From assembly GCA_030248065.1 (NCBI GenBank), contig JASAMV010002970.1:1-25335 (forward strand): a stretch of DNA of 25,335 bases, given 5' to 3'. Under the pieces are notes generated by a model. The model did not search any database, was not told the origin of the DNA, and saw only the letters and a list, made by a program, of their open reading frames with translations. Positions 1-8,582 of this stretch are shown here, piece after piece. The translations under genes and the position numbers were made by a program. Position 1 is the first letter of the stretch, and each line of letters opens with the position of its first letter. The DNA comes from Rhynchonema sp. JSB1_4. Taxonomy: Eukaryota; Nematoda; Chromadorea; Monhysterida; Xyalidae.

Positions 1-1227
1 TGTGGGAGAGAAGTTTGTGTTTGGAGAAGTGCTCGACAATCAAGTTCACATCCTCTTGCAAATGCTTTTCACAGTCAGGTGTACACATGAAGCGAATCAG
101 TACCAGATCATCAGCATATAGAATAATACGTGAACACGGGGAGAAATGCAGTTTTGCAACAGAGTTGCGAGAAACAACAACGGTCCTAATACACTGCCCT
201 GCGGCACACCAGAGAGAACAGACAAGAAATCAGAACACACACCATTTACATTCACACATTGGGTTCGATCAGACAAATAGGATTGAATCAACAACAATAA
301 ATCGGGTGGAACATTGAAATCTTCTTGTAACACACGCAATAATAGATTGTGAGGAACGGTATCGAAAGCCTTTCGAACATCAAAATACACAGCAACAACA
401 GAATTTGAAACATCAAGAGCACGAGTGACTGTAGTATTGAAATGCAACAGGGCCTCAGTTGTAGACCGACCTCCACGAAAACCGAACTGCGTTTCTGAGA
501 GTTTGGGGGCAATGAACCCGTTCAGGATGTTTCGAACGTGCTTCTCAGCGATTTTTGAGCACAGCGGTAATTTGGAGATGGGGCGGAAGTCCGATGGGTT
601 TTGTGGGGTCTTGACTTTCGGCACGGCAGTGGCAACGGCCCGTTTCCAACCCGACGGCCACGTGTGTTCGTCTATCGATCGATTGATGAGAACAGCGAGA
701 GCCGGAGCGATCACGTGGGCACAGTTCTTGAGCATTTCGCCGGTGATGCCATCGATGCCACTGGCCTTGCGAGGGTCGGCTGTGATGAGACTGTAAAGCA
801 CGTGTGAAACATCAGTGTACCATTCGGGTGGCACGGGACCGGTTGAGTTCAGAACCAGTGTCTCAACGTCATTGACGTTCCATACACTGGAGAAATGTGT
901 TGATAACAGTGCAGCCAAACCAGCACTGTCGGCAACGCACTCCCCAGTGTTGGCCAGAGACACGTGTTCTGTGCTGCTCCGTCCCGTGTACTTATTCAGC
1001 TTTTGCCAGTGGTCAGACAGATGAGCTATTTTACCAAACGTTTTGATGGCATAGTCACGTCTGGCCGCCCTGTTGGCCTGCCTTGACTGCTCACGCGAAA
1101 CAAAGTACTTTTCATATGTTCCTTTGTCACCGGTCTGTTTCCACTTCCTGTGCAGATCGCTCTTCTTCCGACTGAGCCGCTTGACCTTCGGCGTCACCCA
1201 CGGCTGGTCATTCTGTGGTCGGTGCAC
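1..1227 (-). pseudogene. Non-LTR reverse transcriptase (copy B), frameshifted and partial
   Basis: This copies element RNA into DNA at a nicked chromosomal target. Reading down from 1227, the frame has the linker (QPWVTPKVKRLS), then RT fingers (DFRPISKLPLCSKIAEK, FGFRGGRSTTEAL), palm motif A (FDVRKAFDTVPH, near 345-380) and motif B (SGVPQGSVLGPLLF, near 190-230). The motif C box YADDLVLIR lies at about 86-120 but in a different frame. A frameshift near 175-190 therefore separates motifs B and C, in place of the usual short spacer. The only start in the frame at 1227 is a GTG, and the true protein would begin further upstream, so the copy is 5'-truncated. The thumb and the 3' end are beyond the left edge. 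Catalytic aspartates are present in both frames, but the enzyme cannot be made from this copy. Confidence 0.85.
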
Positions 1228-1850
1228 GGGTCAAACATAACGTCCGTGCTGGGCACCACCGGGTCACCATTGGTGTTCCAGACACTGTGGAAGTAGGTTG
1301 CAAGCAGCTCAGCTTTACCCTGACTGTCAGCAACCAACTCACCATCAGCAGTCTGGAGTGGCGGCAACTCAGACGCCAGTTTGCCCGTGTAGTCATGAAA
1401 ACTATGCCAGACTTGTTTAAGATTACTGAGGTTTGTGATGTTTGAATGCAAATACCCAGCCTGTGCCTTTCTGACTTCCTTTCGGACAGTCCGGCGCAGG
1501 TTGTAGTACTTGTGGCACTTTTGTCACCAGTCTGTTTCCACTGCCTATGAACTTTCCTTTTTGCCTTCGACAAACGTTTGATCTTGTTGGTCATCCATGG
1601 CTGGTGTGGGTTTCGTTTGCGTTTTCCGAACCGATGCGGAATGGCGGCCTTGGCACAGTCAAGAATGGCAGTAGACATGGCGTCCCACGCTGCATGCACA
1701 TCCAGTGACTCCATGACCAGTCTTGTCAGATTGTAACGAACCAGCAGCGCACGTAAGAGGTCCCAATAAGCACGTTTGTACAGCCAAGTGAATGGACGGT
1801 CGTCTGTGCAACGGGTCTGGGATGAAAGGTTGAACGTAACTGAGGTCATT
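1215..1850 (-). pseudogene. Non-LTR ORF2 linker region (copy A), frameshifted fragment
   Basis: The fragment begins around SVTFNLSSQTRC, where an endonuclease domain usually ends, and continues with an aromatic-rich linker (DDRPFTWLYKRAYWDLLR) and a basic stretch (HQPWMTNKIKRLSKAKRK, then WKQTGDK). A frameshift near 1515-1525 moves the rest to another frame, where ITNLSNLKQVWHSF and ATYFHSVWNTNGDP match the corresponding part of copy B (IAHLSDHWQKL, STHFSSVWNVND). The fragment stops near 1215, before any RT catalytic motif, where copy B begins again at the linker. It is a linker fragment with no catalytic residues. Family membership is secure from homology to copy B. Whether the join is an insertion or a recombination is inference. 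Confidence 0.75.
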
Positions 1851-1884
1851 TCGTGGACATTTTCAACATCGGGTTGTTCGTCGG

Positions 1885-2438
1885 TGATACGAGCGATACA
1901 GTGTCCATTTTGCCGATCGTCACACCTTTGCACTATTTGATTGCGTATTGCGATGGGTTGTTCACTTCGACTTTAAATTGTTTGTACCCACCGTCACGAT
2001 GCCGTCGGTGATCACTCGATCGTCGTAGGTGCGAATGCGATGCGCTTTGGTGCCGTCCATGTTATGGTATTCTTGTTCTTCGGCCTCGGTCATGTACTGC
2101 GGTCGCACTTCTAGTTCGAGTATCTGTGCCGTGAAAGGTGCGATTTTGCAGTTTTTGATCACACGAATCGGTCCTTTGATGATACGCTGCCTCGGTTTCG
2201 AACTGTCGTCTGGTTTCGTTTCTGACAGCGGATGCACTGGTTGTTTGTACGGCAGCTTCTGCGGCGGCATTTTTGTGATGTCCACATTGTTGATTGGCTC
2301 ATATATTGGTACATCGGGACTCAACATGAATGCCTTCACTGTGTACATTTCATCCGGACGTGGTTCCTTCACGCGATTCGCCAACGGTGCGAACGTTCCG
2401 ATCATTGCTTCAGACATCGAACCAATTATGATCGACAT
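1885..2438 (-). pseudogene. LTR element: protease tail and protease-RT spacer
   Basis: This segment starts in frame with MSIIIGSMSEAMIG, which resembles the IIG box near the end of retropepsins. A long linker follows (IKNCKIAPFTAQILELEVRP), then ITDGIVTVGTNN at about 1975-2010, which resembles the segment before RT where pol proteins carry a short beta-rich region. After 1970 a second frame carries FKVEVNNPSQYAIK, a stop, then CKGVTIGKMDTVSLVSP. This continues the same kind of segment with a frameshift and a TAG. By 1850 the sequence has become non-LTR linker. It has no catalytic role of its own. The assignment rests on order and on these short motifs, so it is moderate. Confidence 0.55.
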
Positions 2439-2440
2439 GT

Positions 2441-2735
2441 CACAGTTCTTGGTTCTTGTTGTTGTCGATCGCGAACGGCATCAAACAACGACGGCCGTTC
2501 ACTTTCATCCGTAATAATGCGAATGGACCAATGTCTGCTGTATTTCGATAGTTGAATACATTCACTCGCAGATTGTCCAGATGTGTGATGGTCGGTACTC
2601 GGTATCGCACTTTGCCTTGTAGAATGTTCAGTGCAGCTCGCAGGATGACGTTCGGTTGGCACCCTCAGTCGACAAGGCATCTGAATCCCATGTTCTCCAA
2701 GAACACTTGTATGTACGGACTGCAGCCACTGGTCG
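2441..2735 (-). pseudogene. Retropepsin-like aspartic protease with a stop codon in its active site
   Basis: In LTR elements this enzyme cleaves the gag-pol polyprotein. Reading from the end of the gag frame, FLENMGFRCLVD leads into the active-site strand. The residue after the catalytic Asp, normally Thr or Ser in D(T/S)G, is a TGA at 2665-2667, followed by GCQPNVI. Beyond the stop the same frame stays open for about 75 codons (LRAALNILQGKVRYR, then ADIGPFALLRMKVNGRR), as expected for the protease body, until a second stop near 2443. The protein then continues in a different frame. One substitution at the Ser/Thr codon would explain the first stop. The domain was clearly a protease and is now dead. 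Confidence 0.65.
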
Positions 2736-3763
2736 TGATCGGGGTCGGTAGTTCTTCACATTCCTTGTCGCGATATGGCCGCTGATGTTCGCGCAGCGTT
2801 TGTCCTTCCGTTGTGTACAATTCCTCGTGAACTTTATGCGCGATTTTCGGGATCAGCTCTTTTTCGTATTCGGACAAATTGCGTTCTGGAAGCTGCGCAA
2901 TCAGGTCATCGGTTGGGACCAATCCTACGTCCGGTGATACATGCCTTGGTCGATCGCACGGTCGCTGGTTTTGCTTGCGATTATGTCTCCAGTGGTACGG
3001 GCCTCTTTTTGTTTTTCCTCTTCGGCTGTACTGACGCGGTGATGATTCGTGGATTCGAATTCGGGTGTTGAAGTACACAGGTGCACATTGACTCTTCCTG
3101 AAACATGAGAAGCAGTACTGGTAGTACGGGTCACCGAAATCGCGTGGTTGTGGTGACGACACTTGCACCACCGTTGTCGTGCCCGCTGATGTTTCATTCT
3201 TCGGCCTTTCCTTTTTCGGTTGCGGACATTGGCGTGACATGTGGCCCGTTACATTGCAGTTGTAGCACCTGAATTCCGATGACTGTTGCGAATTTGTTCC
3301 TCCACCTCGCGGCGCGGCTGTGGTGTCGGGCTTGACGTCCTTTAAGCACTCGCTGGCAATGTGCCCACGTTGGTTGCATTTGAAGCATGTTCGCTGGTCT
3401 GTGCCACCTCCACGTCCGCGGAAGCCTCGACGACCTCTGAATTGGCCGCGTCCGCTTTGGAAGCCATTGTTCTGGTCGTTCGTATTGTTTGCGTTCTGAT
3501 TGTTGTTGTTCCAACTGTTGTTGTTGTTGTACCTTCTGCCGCGACCTTCGATATGTACCGCGGTCGGTGAAGCCACCTCTGGTCCCACGCACCTTTTGCG
3601 AAGACCTTGGGTTCAGGTCATGCCACGATAGACCTTCACCTTGCGTTGCACGTGCCCACATATACGTGTCATTGCCCACGAGCGCAATGACCATCTCGTT
3701 GACGTTGTTCATGTTGACGCTGTGCCAGTCACTTTTTGAACAACCACACGCTAGGGTGCACAA
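2665..3763 (-). pseudogene. Gag nucleocapsid region with two CCHC zinc knuckles
   Basis: Gag packages element RNA. The main frame runs from 3588 (opened by GTG, with a stop just upstream, so not a true start) to the TGA at 2665-2667. It has an Asn-rich stretch (residues about 21-42), an RGG-type basic patch (about 43-62) and two exact CX2CX4HX4C knuckles: C68-C71-H76-C81 and C108-C111-H116-C121. A further Cys cluster (YCFSCFRKSQC) follows. A Glu/Lys-rich region then leads into the protease. Upstream, another frame (to 3763) carries NMNNVNEMVIALVGNDTYMW and GLSWHDLNPR, probably the capsid end of gag, so a frameshift lies near 3570-3600. The zinc knuckles make the gag assignment firm. The capsid part is inferred. 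Confidence 0.8.
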
Positions 3764-4038
3764 TCGCGCTGTTTTTACTGTCAGTTACGCGCCTGCCGCC
3801 GTTTTCGGTCCTGCGTGCGCCGTTTTTCGTTGTTTTTTCGACTCGTCCTTCGCTCCTTTTGCTTTGCTGCTGCTTCGCTGAGGGGTTCAACGACGCGGCG
3901 GAGATTCTGAGCACTAAACCGTACTATTTTGACGATGACCCTTGAGGCTGTGAGTGAAAATTTGTTATTTTGCACCTAAAGTGCAAAATCCCTTAAAATT
4001 GCCCCAAATTTAGAAGCTTTTCGCTTTTGTTTCAATTT
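3764..4038. other. No recognised gene; short perfect hairpin at 3967-3989
   Basis: This stretch lies between the gag remnant and the possible exons further up. Two minus-strand frames are open and rich in Arg, Lys, Glu and Gln, but neither resembles a known family. A CACAG acceptor-like site lies near 3950. ATTTTGCAC and GTGCAAAAT form a perfect 9 bp stem around a 5-base loop at 3967-3989. This could be untranslated or LTR sequence of the retrotransposon; I found no LTR boundary. Confidence 0.35.
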
Positions 4039-4560
4039 TTATATCTCACTTTTGTGAGACATCTGTTGCACGGTAATTTTAGGTTCGTGAAAAAGTGGTT
4101 TCCCCACTTTTTTTGGCAGCTGCGCGTGGTTTCCGGCCCTTTTTGGCACTTTCTTTTCGGCTCGGCTCGGCTCGGCCCTTCGTCTTGTCGCTCGTTTTTT
4201 CGCTGAGGGATACTCGTCTCGGATCGACGCGTTGGCAACAAACCCTATCGATCCTGGGTTTGTTGGGATGTCCGGACTGATGGGGGTTCACAAAGCAGCC
4301 GGTGTCGTCGAGGATCCCAATCCGAAAATTCAAAAAAAACGAAAAAAATCAGTCAAAAGGCTCACTACTCTACTAATCGCTTACCTGCCCCCAAGACCAC
4401 CGCCCAGTAGTATCCGGTCTTGCGTCTGGGGGTCGATCTCTCCTTCTTTGCTGCTATCGCGAGCGGCCCCAAACTGTCCTCGAACAAACTTCTGGATTTG
4501 TATTGTCTTCGTCGGCGGAAGTTGACGGATCGGGTCCCTTTTTTGGTCGGGCCCGCTCAG
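4039..4560 (-). CDS. Possible two-exon basic protein, unrecognised
   Basis: An open minus-strand frame (RGQFGAARDSSKEGEIDPQ) ends at 4385 with CAG followed by GTAAGC, a strong 5' splice site. The best nearby acceptor is CATCAG at 4277-4280, giving a 108 bp intron. The second exon (4276 to 4039) then stays in frame for 79 codons to a TAA, through a Lys/Arg-rich segment (SAKKRATRRRAEPSRAEKK) and PLFHEPKITVQQMSHKSEI. No start codon was found; the upstream end at 4560 is arbitrary. All three minus frames are fairly open here because the DNA is GC-rich, so openness alone is weak evidence. It could be host coding sequence, an upstream part of the neighbouring gag, or chance. Confidence 0.25.
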
Positions 4561-5206
4561 CAATTGTGTGGGGCGCGGGGCGCGGTGATGGGGCGGCCGG
4601 GGCGAGATCTCGCAACAATAAGCAAACGGATTTTTCTCACCAAAACCCCAAAATTTAGGAGGAGAAAATTGAAAATTCCCACCCCCCCAAACCACTCAAA
4701 CTTTACCCTTCGCTCTTTCGCTCCACTCGAATCCTTTCGTTCGGCCAAGGCGTGGCACTGCCCGGCACCTTACGATACGGCCTCCTTTTGACACCTGGAG
4801 ACCCGGCCACGGCACGAACGGGTGGGCCTAAGCTGGAGACACGGTGTTGCACACACAAACAATGGTAAATACCAAACCTCACAAAAGGCCCCGCCGAATG
4901 CCACTGGCCACTCCGGGACTACGTTTCACGCAGACTTCTCACGAATGGGATCCCACGGATTCGTTCTTCTCGATGCTTTTATCACAGAGGGTTATTCGCA
5001 GTCTCACAAAACTGGTTTCACACACATAGAACACAAAAACACACAGAATCTCTCTCAGAAAAAGGGCGCGCGATCTCTTCCAAATCAACAAGTCACGTGC
5101 GGAGGAGTGCGGGAAAGCCGGCCACATGCCGTTTCCTTGCGGTAAACACAGGCTTTTCTTCCATCATCATCAAGCTTGTAGCCTTAAAAGGTAAATACAA
5201 ATTTGT
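4561..5206. other. No gene recognised
   Basis: GC-rich sequence up to about 4830, then ordinary composition. Open frames occur on both strands but show no conserved motif, no clear splice pair and no repeat found elsewhere in the window. Confidence 0.4.
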
Positions 5207-5274
5207 GTGCTTGCTTGTTACGCAAAAGTGAACATGTTTGTTCAGGATAAAAAAGTACCAATTGTGTTTCTACA

Positions 5275-5463
5275 TCATTTGCAACATTTCATTCGATTTG
5301 ATGGACTTTTGAGAAATTGCATGAGCGTGATGACGACCACTTTGCAAAATATGTCGAGCACATGTGCATGTTTCTCTCTTCTTTGCTCCTCCAGCAGACA
5401 ATGTATGTCTGAGCGTTCGTCGCTGGTCACAAAGTGGTTGATCTTGCTATTTTTGAGCGCCAT
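5275..5463 (-). CDS. Hypothetical 62-residue open frame
   Basis: An ATG at 5463-5461 follows an A-rich leader and has G at +4, a favourable eukaryotic context. The frame encodes 62 residues with a charged middle (DERSDIHCLLEEQRREKHAH) and a hydrophobic part (VVVITLMQFL). I recognise no family. It could be a first exon, a small gene or chance. No good splice donor was found at its end. Low confidence. Confidence 0.2.
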   Translation of the reverse strand: MALKNSKINHFVTSDERSDIHCLLEEQRREKHAHVLDIFCKVVVITLMQFLKSPSNRMKCCK

Positions 5464-5791
5464 TATTTTTTTGTAGAGAAAATGACTAAAACAAGCTATG
5501 TGCATACCTTTTATACATCACTTGGCTAGCATGACAATTAAGACATTATTGTTGCGTGCGATGAACACCAAAGACGGCGCTGTTTTTTTATTGTTTACAT
5601 TTCGTCACATTTTTATCTCAATTTTGAAAGGGGTAGCTTCCTACAATAAAAACACGGTACATTTGCGGCATAAACGTTCGTTTTTTTTTGTATCAAAAAC
5701 TGTTCGCTTCTATTCTTCTCCGCTGTCATTGCCAAACCATGATGCTCATCTGTCTGATTCTGTTATTCTCTGCCCCAAATATGAAAACTAG
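5464..5791. other. Non-coding, AT-rich; possible intron upstream of the coiled-coil exon
   Basis: T-rich sequence on the plus strand. It ends at a possible but weak acceptor (AAAACTAG at 5784-5791), directly before the Glu/Gln-rich reading frame. No upstream exon with a convincing donor was found. Confidence 0.3.
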
Positions 5792-5950
5792 CAAGAGCAA
5801 ACGATTCTGGAGCAAGAGCTTCTACTGTTGGCTGAACAACATGAACGTGAACAGCACGAAGCCAACTTGGCGCTCCTCCAAGAACACGAAGATCTAGAGC
5901 AAGAGTTGCTGGAACATCAGATAGCGGTGTATGAAGAAATGATGCTGGAA

Positions 5951-5964
5951 CAAGAAATCGAAGA
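5951..5964 (+). repeat. Target-site duplication, left copy
   Basis: CAAGAAATCGAAGA, identical to 8569-8582. The two copies bound the Penelope-like element exactly and preserve the reading frame of the coiled-coil exon across the site. Confidence 0.85.
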
Positions 5965-8296
5965 TTTTGCGGTCCCGACACTCTGACGGAATACAGGCAG
6001 CTAGACAGCCTCAAGATCAAGCATGCAAAGGCGTCCGCCCACCTGACGTTCACATGCCGCTGTCGGGATAACAAGATCATCCCAAAAAGCCTCAGACTAC
6101 CAAACCACGGCGATGGTCCACGCGAGAAGAAGATCCTCCGCAGAGCTGAACAGGCACTACTACGAGCCCGGATCAGCGACCACCGCTTCAACAAATGGGA
6201 GAAACAGACCGAAATCGACCGCCAAGAAGCCAAACTACAACAACGGCTTGACCCAGAGGACTTCGAACGAATCAAGGCATCGTCAGACAGCCTCCACAGG
6301 TAGACCTATGAGAAGACCAAGGATGGACAGAGGAGGAAGTTCGAAGAGCTGAATACTAACCGCGCACCACCAACAGCGCCATCAACGGCAGCGGTCAACA
6401 AAAGCCAAAGACCGCTGACCACAGCTGAAGAATCAGTCCTGAACAAGGGGCTGAACTTCGCAGTGGCTCCGAGAAGGCTACCAGTGCTTGAAACTGTCAC
6501 CAGCCTGGAAACAGCAGCGGTCTTCCTGCCACCAGATCAGCGGGAGGACTTCAGAGGTAAAGTGAAAGATGCTCTGAGAACAGCCAAAGAGCCCAAGCCC
6601 AATATCACCAGGGCAGAAGCACAAGCCATCAAGACTCTGCGGGCAGACGACACCATCACGGTGCTGCCAGCGGACAAAAGACGAGCCACAGTGGTCCTGG
6701 ACACTGAAGAGTACGAGAAGAAGCTGGAAGACACAATCTCGGATAAGAAGAAGTTCGAATGCAAAGGAAAGCGCAATCCGACCAGTGGTATAGAGAAGAG
6801 GGCCAAAGGACTGGTCAAGAAGCACAATGTCAACGTGCCAGTGAAGGAAGGGTGCAAACCACCGCACATCTATGGGCTACCAAAGATCCACAAGCCCGAG
6901 ATGCCGCTAAGACCAGTGGTGAGCTGCATAGGCTCCACACTACACCCACTGGCAAAACACCTGGTCAGGATACTGCGCCCTCTTGAACAAAGCCCACAAC
7001 GTGATCAAGAACAACGCGGAGTTCAAAGCCCGCATAGATAACGTGCAACCATCCCACAACACCAGGATGGTAAGCTTCGATGTCTGCAGCCTGTTCCCAA
7101 GCGTTCCCATCCAAGGCGCCCTGACAAGCCTCAAGAAACACCTGGAGGCTGACAGTGACCTTGGTGAAAGAATTGACCCCAGTGTGGAGGCAATCCTCGA
7201 GCTGACCGAGTTCTGTGTGACCAACACCTACTTCCAGCACAAGGACAAGTACTACTCACAGGTGGATGGGATGGCGATGGGATCCCCACTATCGCCAATC
7301 CTCTGCAACCTGTTCATGGCAGACCTGGAGGAAGATGCACTACGATCAGCAGACCCTCCTCCAGACCTATGGCTCCGATACGTGGATGACACCTTCATCC
7401 TGCTTAGCGGGTCAACCGATGAGCTGGAAGGATTCAAAGCCCACCTGAATAGCCAGAACAATACCATACAGTTCACCATGGAGACGGAGGAAGGTGGACA
7501 ACTACCCTTCCTGGATGTGATGGTCAAAAGAACACCATGATCCCTGACCACCACCGTATACCGCAAACCAACCCACACTGACAAGTACCTGCACTGGCAG
7601 TCGAACCATCCCACAAAGACCAAACTGGTAGTGGTCAAGTGCCTGACCAACAGAGCAAACACCATCTGCTCCACAGGACAAGAACGAGACATGGAAAGGA
7701 AGCGACTCCACCGCACCTTCACCATGAACGGCAACCCAAGTGCACAGGTACATAGGGCAATGGCACCACAATCAAACCAAAGGCCAAACCCAGAGGCTCC
7801 AGTGGCCACAGCAGTGGTACCATACAGTGGCCAATGCACTGAGAAACTCAAGCGCATCTGCCACAAGTACAAGGTCAGACTGGTTGGAAAGAGTGACCAA
7901 ACACTGAGAAAGTCCCTCAGCAAAGTAGCTCCGATGAGACCACAGGAGCACAAAGCAGAAGTGGTATACAAAGTGCCCATGGATCCATGTGGCAAAGTGT
8001 ACTTCGGAGAGACCGGAAGGCCACTGAAGAACAGACTGTCCCAACACAAGACAGGTGTGAAGTATGTGCGCACCGAAAAAAGTGCCATAGCAGAGCACTG
8101 TGTGCAGTGCCCCCAGAACTGCCAACCAAACTTCAAGGAAACAAAGGTGCTGGCAACAGTACCCAACAAGTTCAAGAGGAAGATCAGGGAAGCCTTGGAG
8201 ATGAAGAAGGAGGGAAGCACAAACTTTGCCACGCCCAGCTACCACCTGAGCGCCCAATGGGGCAACAGATGGCTAAACACCAGGCCACCTTGCTAG
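5965..8296 (+). pseudogene. Penelope-like RT and GIY-YIG endonuclease, broken
   Basis: The protein copies element RNA and nicks DNA with its GIY-YIG domain. Frame 1 runs from 5965 (LTEYRQLDSLKIKH), meets a TAG at 6301-6303 and continues through KGLNFA (6445-6462), a hallmark of the family. The RT start follows with YGLPKIHKPEMPLRPVVS (about 6870-6924). A +1 frameshift near 6970-6985 moves it to the next frame, which carries motif A (FDVCSLFPSVP, about 7077), motif B (DGMAMGSPLSPILCNLF, 7263-7315), motif C (RYVDDTF, about 7377) and LPFLDVMV. A TGA at 7538-7540 interrupts it before TVYRKPTHTDKYLHW. The GIY-YIG domain lies at about 7960-8220, with VYKVP, KVYFGETGRPLKNRLSQH and a later Glu (REALEMKK). 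The frame ends at 8294-8296. Open frames on the opposite strand are shadows. Confidence 0.92.
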
Positions 8297-8370
8297 ATCA
8301 GGGACTCCCCTTGATAAATCAGGTTTAAGCCGATGTCCCCTTGAAATTTGCAAAAATCAGGCAACAACAC

Positions 8371-8398
8371 GTGTTATAACTGAGAAAAGTTATAACAC
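8371..8398 (+). other. Perfect 11 bp stem hairpin in the Penelope 3' region
   Basis: GTGTTATAACT and AGTTATAACAC pair fully around the loop GAGAAA. It lies 75 bases after the stop codon and inside the element. Position and stability suggest a structured RNA end, possibly an RT recognition feature. That role is inference. Confidence 0.7.
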
Positions 8399-8448
8399 AT
8401 GAACTTGGTAGTCTTTGGTATATATAGCACTTTAAGAACATTATAATT

Positions 8449-8524
8449 GTCCCCTCGATAGCCGAATGGTTAAAGCGTTAGACTCACAGCCCAACGCCTC
8501 AAGTTCGATACCGCACGGAGGACA
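8449..8524 (+). tRNA. tRNA-like segment (pseudo-tRNA) inside the Penelope 3' region
   Basis: The segment has a near-canonical A box (TAGCCGAATGGTTAAAGC, similar to Ser/Leu-type tRNAs) and a B-box core (GTTCGATACC). GTCCCCT at the 5' end pairs with GGAGGAC at the 3' end, with one mismatch and one wobble. The anticodon arm is TTAGA-CTCACAG-CCCAA, with two mismatches, giving CAC (Val-type) at the anticodon position. The T stem does not pair. It is therefore a decayed tRNA or a tRNA-derived sequence carried by the element, and unlikely to be a working tRNA. Confidence 0.45.
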
Positions 8525-8568
8525 TATCAGCCTGATGACGACAGCAGGATCAGACATTCAGAGAACAG

Positions 8569-8582
8569 CAAGAAATCGAAGA
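8569..8582 (+). repeat. Target-site duplication, right copy
   Basis: Identical to 5951-5964. From here the coiled-coil reading frame resumes and reaches its stop at 8599-8601. Confidence 0.85.

Larger units (their letters stand above)
1..1850 (-). mobile_element. Composite of two 5'-truncated Jockey-superfamily non-LTR retrotransposon copies
   Basis: Two related non-LTR segments lie head to tail on the minus strand. Copy A covers about 1850 to 1215 and copy B about 1222 to beyond the left edge. Both contain the basic linker that precedes the reverse transcriptase, with the recognisable core PW(V/M)T.K(V/I)KRLS and WKQTGDK. The linkers are clearly homologous but diverged, roughly 70% by eye at the DNA level, so they are not one recent duplication. 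Copy A starts about where an apurinic-type endonuclease domain would end, so the endonuclease is missing, as expected for 5' truncation by target-primed reverse transcription. The 3' end lies outside the window. Assignment to the Jockey superfamily (CR1 or Jockey-like) rests on the RT motifs and linker. The exact clade is not determined. Confidence 0.8.
1850..3763 (-). mobile_element. LTR retrotransposon internal region (gag and protease), degenerate
   Basis: Reading on the minus strand, the order is a gag remnant with two zinc knuckles, a retropepsin-like protease and a spacer of the type that precedes RT. No RT, RNase H or integrase follows, because the non-LTR copies take over near 1850. 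No LTR is visible: the 5' LTR would lie upstream of 3763 and none was recognised there. The order gag, protease, then spacer fits Ty3/gypsy-type or related elements. The family cannot be fixed without the RT. At least two frameshifts and two in-frame stops make it inactive. Confidence 0.75.
5965..8568 (+). mobile_element. Penelope-like element, 5'-truncated, 2,604 bp
   Basis: The element is bounded by a perfect 14 bp target duplication. Its single reading frame has the Penelope order: N-terminal region with KGLNFA, RT, then a C-terminal GIY-YIG endonuclease. The 5' end is inside the coding region, so the usual leading terminal repeat is absent. The 3' part after the stop at 8296 holds an 11 bp stem hairpin and a tRNA-like segment. 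Two stops and one frameshift in an otherwise well preserved frame suggest a fairly recent but dead copy. Confidence 0.9.

Noticed and set aside
3194..3763. Whole 189-codon minus-strand frame as a gene
   Set aside because: Only its first third looks like gag; the rest is a shadow of the frame that carries the two zinc knuckles.
5688..5897. 69-codon plus-strand frame overlapping the coiled-coil exon
   Set aside because: The overlapping Glu/Gln/Leu frame is continuous across the target duplication and is far more protein-like.
2665..7540. Alternative genetic code, from in-frame TGA in the protease (2665) and Penelope frame (7538)
   Set aside because: The two sites do not share an expected amino acid (Ser/Thr versus a loop position), both genes also carry frameshifts or other stops, and the zinc-finger gene ends normally in TGA.
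7252..8232. Long 326-codon minus-strand open frame
   Set aside because: It lies opposite the well supported Penelope RT and GIY-YIG frame and has no motif of its own.
8529..8580. Hammerhead ribozyme in the Penelope 3' region
   Set aside because: CTGATGA is present at 8532 and such ribozymes occur in Penelope elements, but there is no stem II followed by GAAA and no matching cleavage site.
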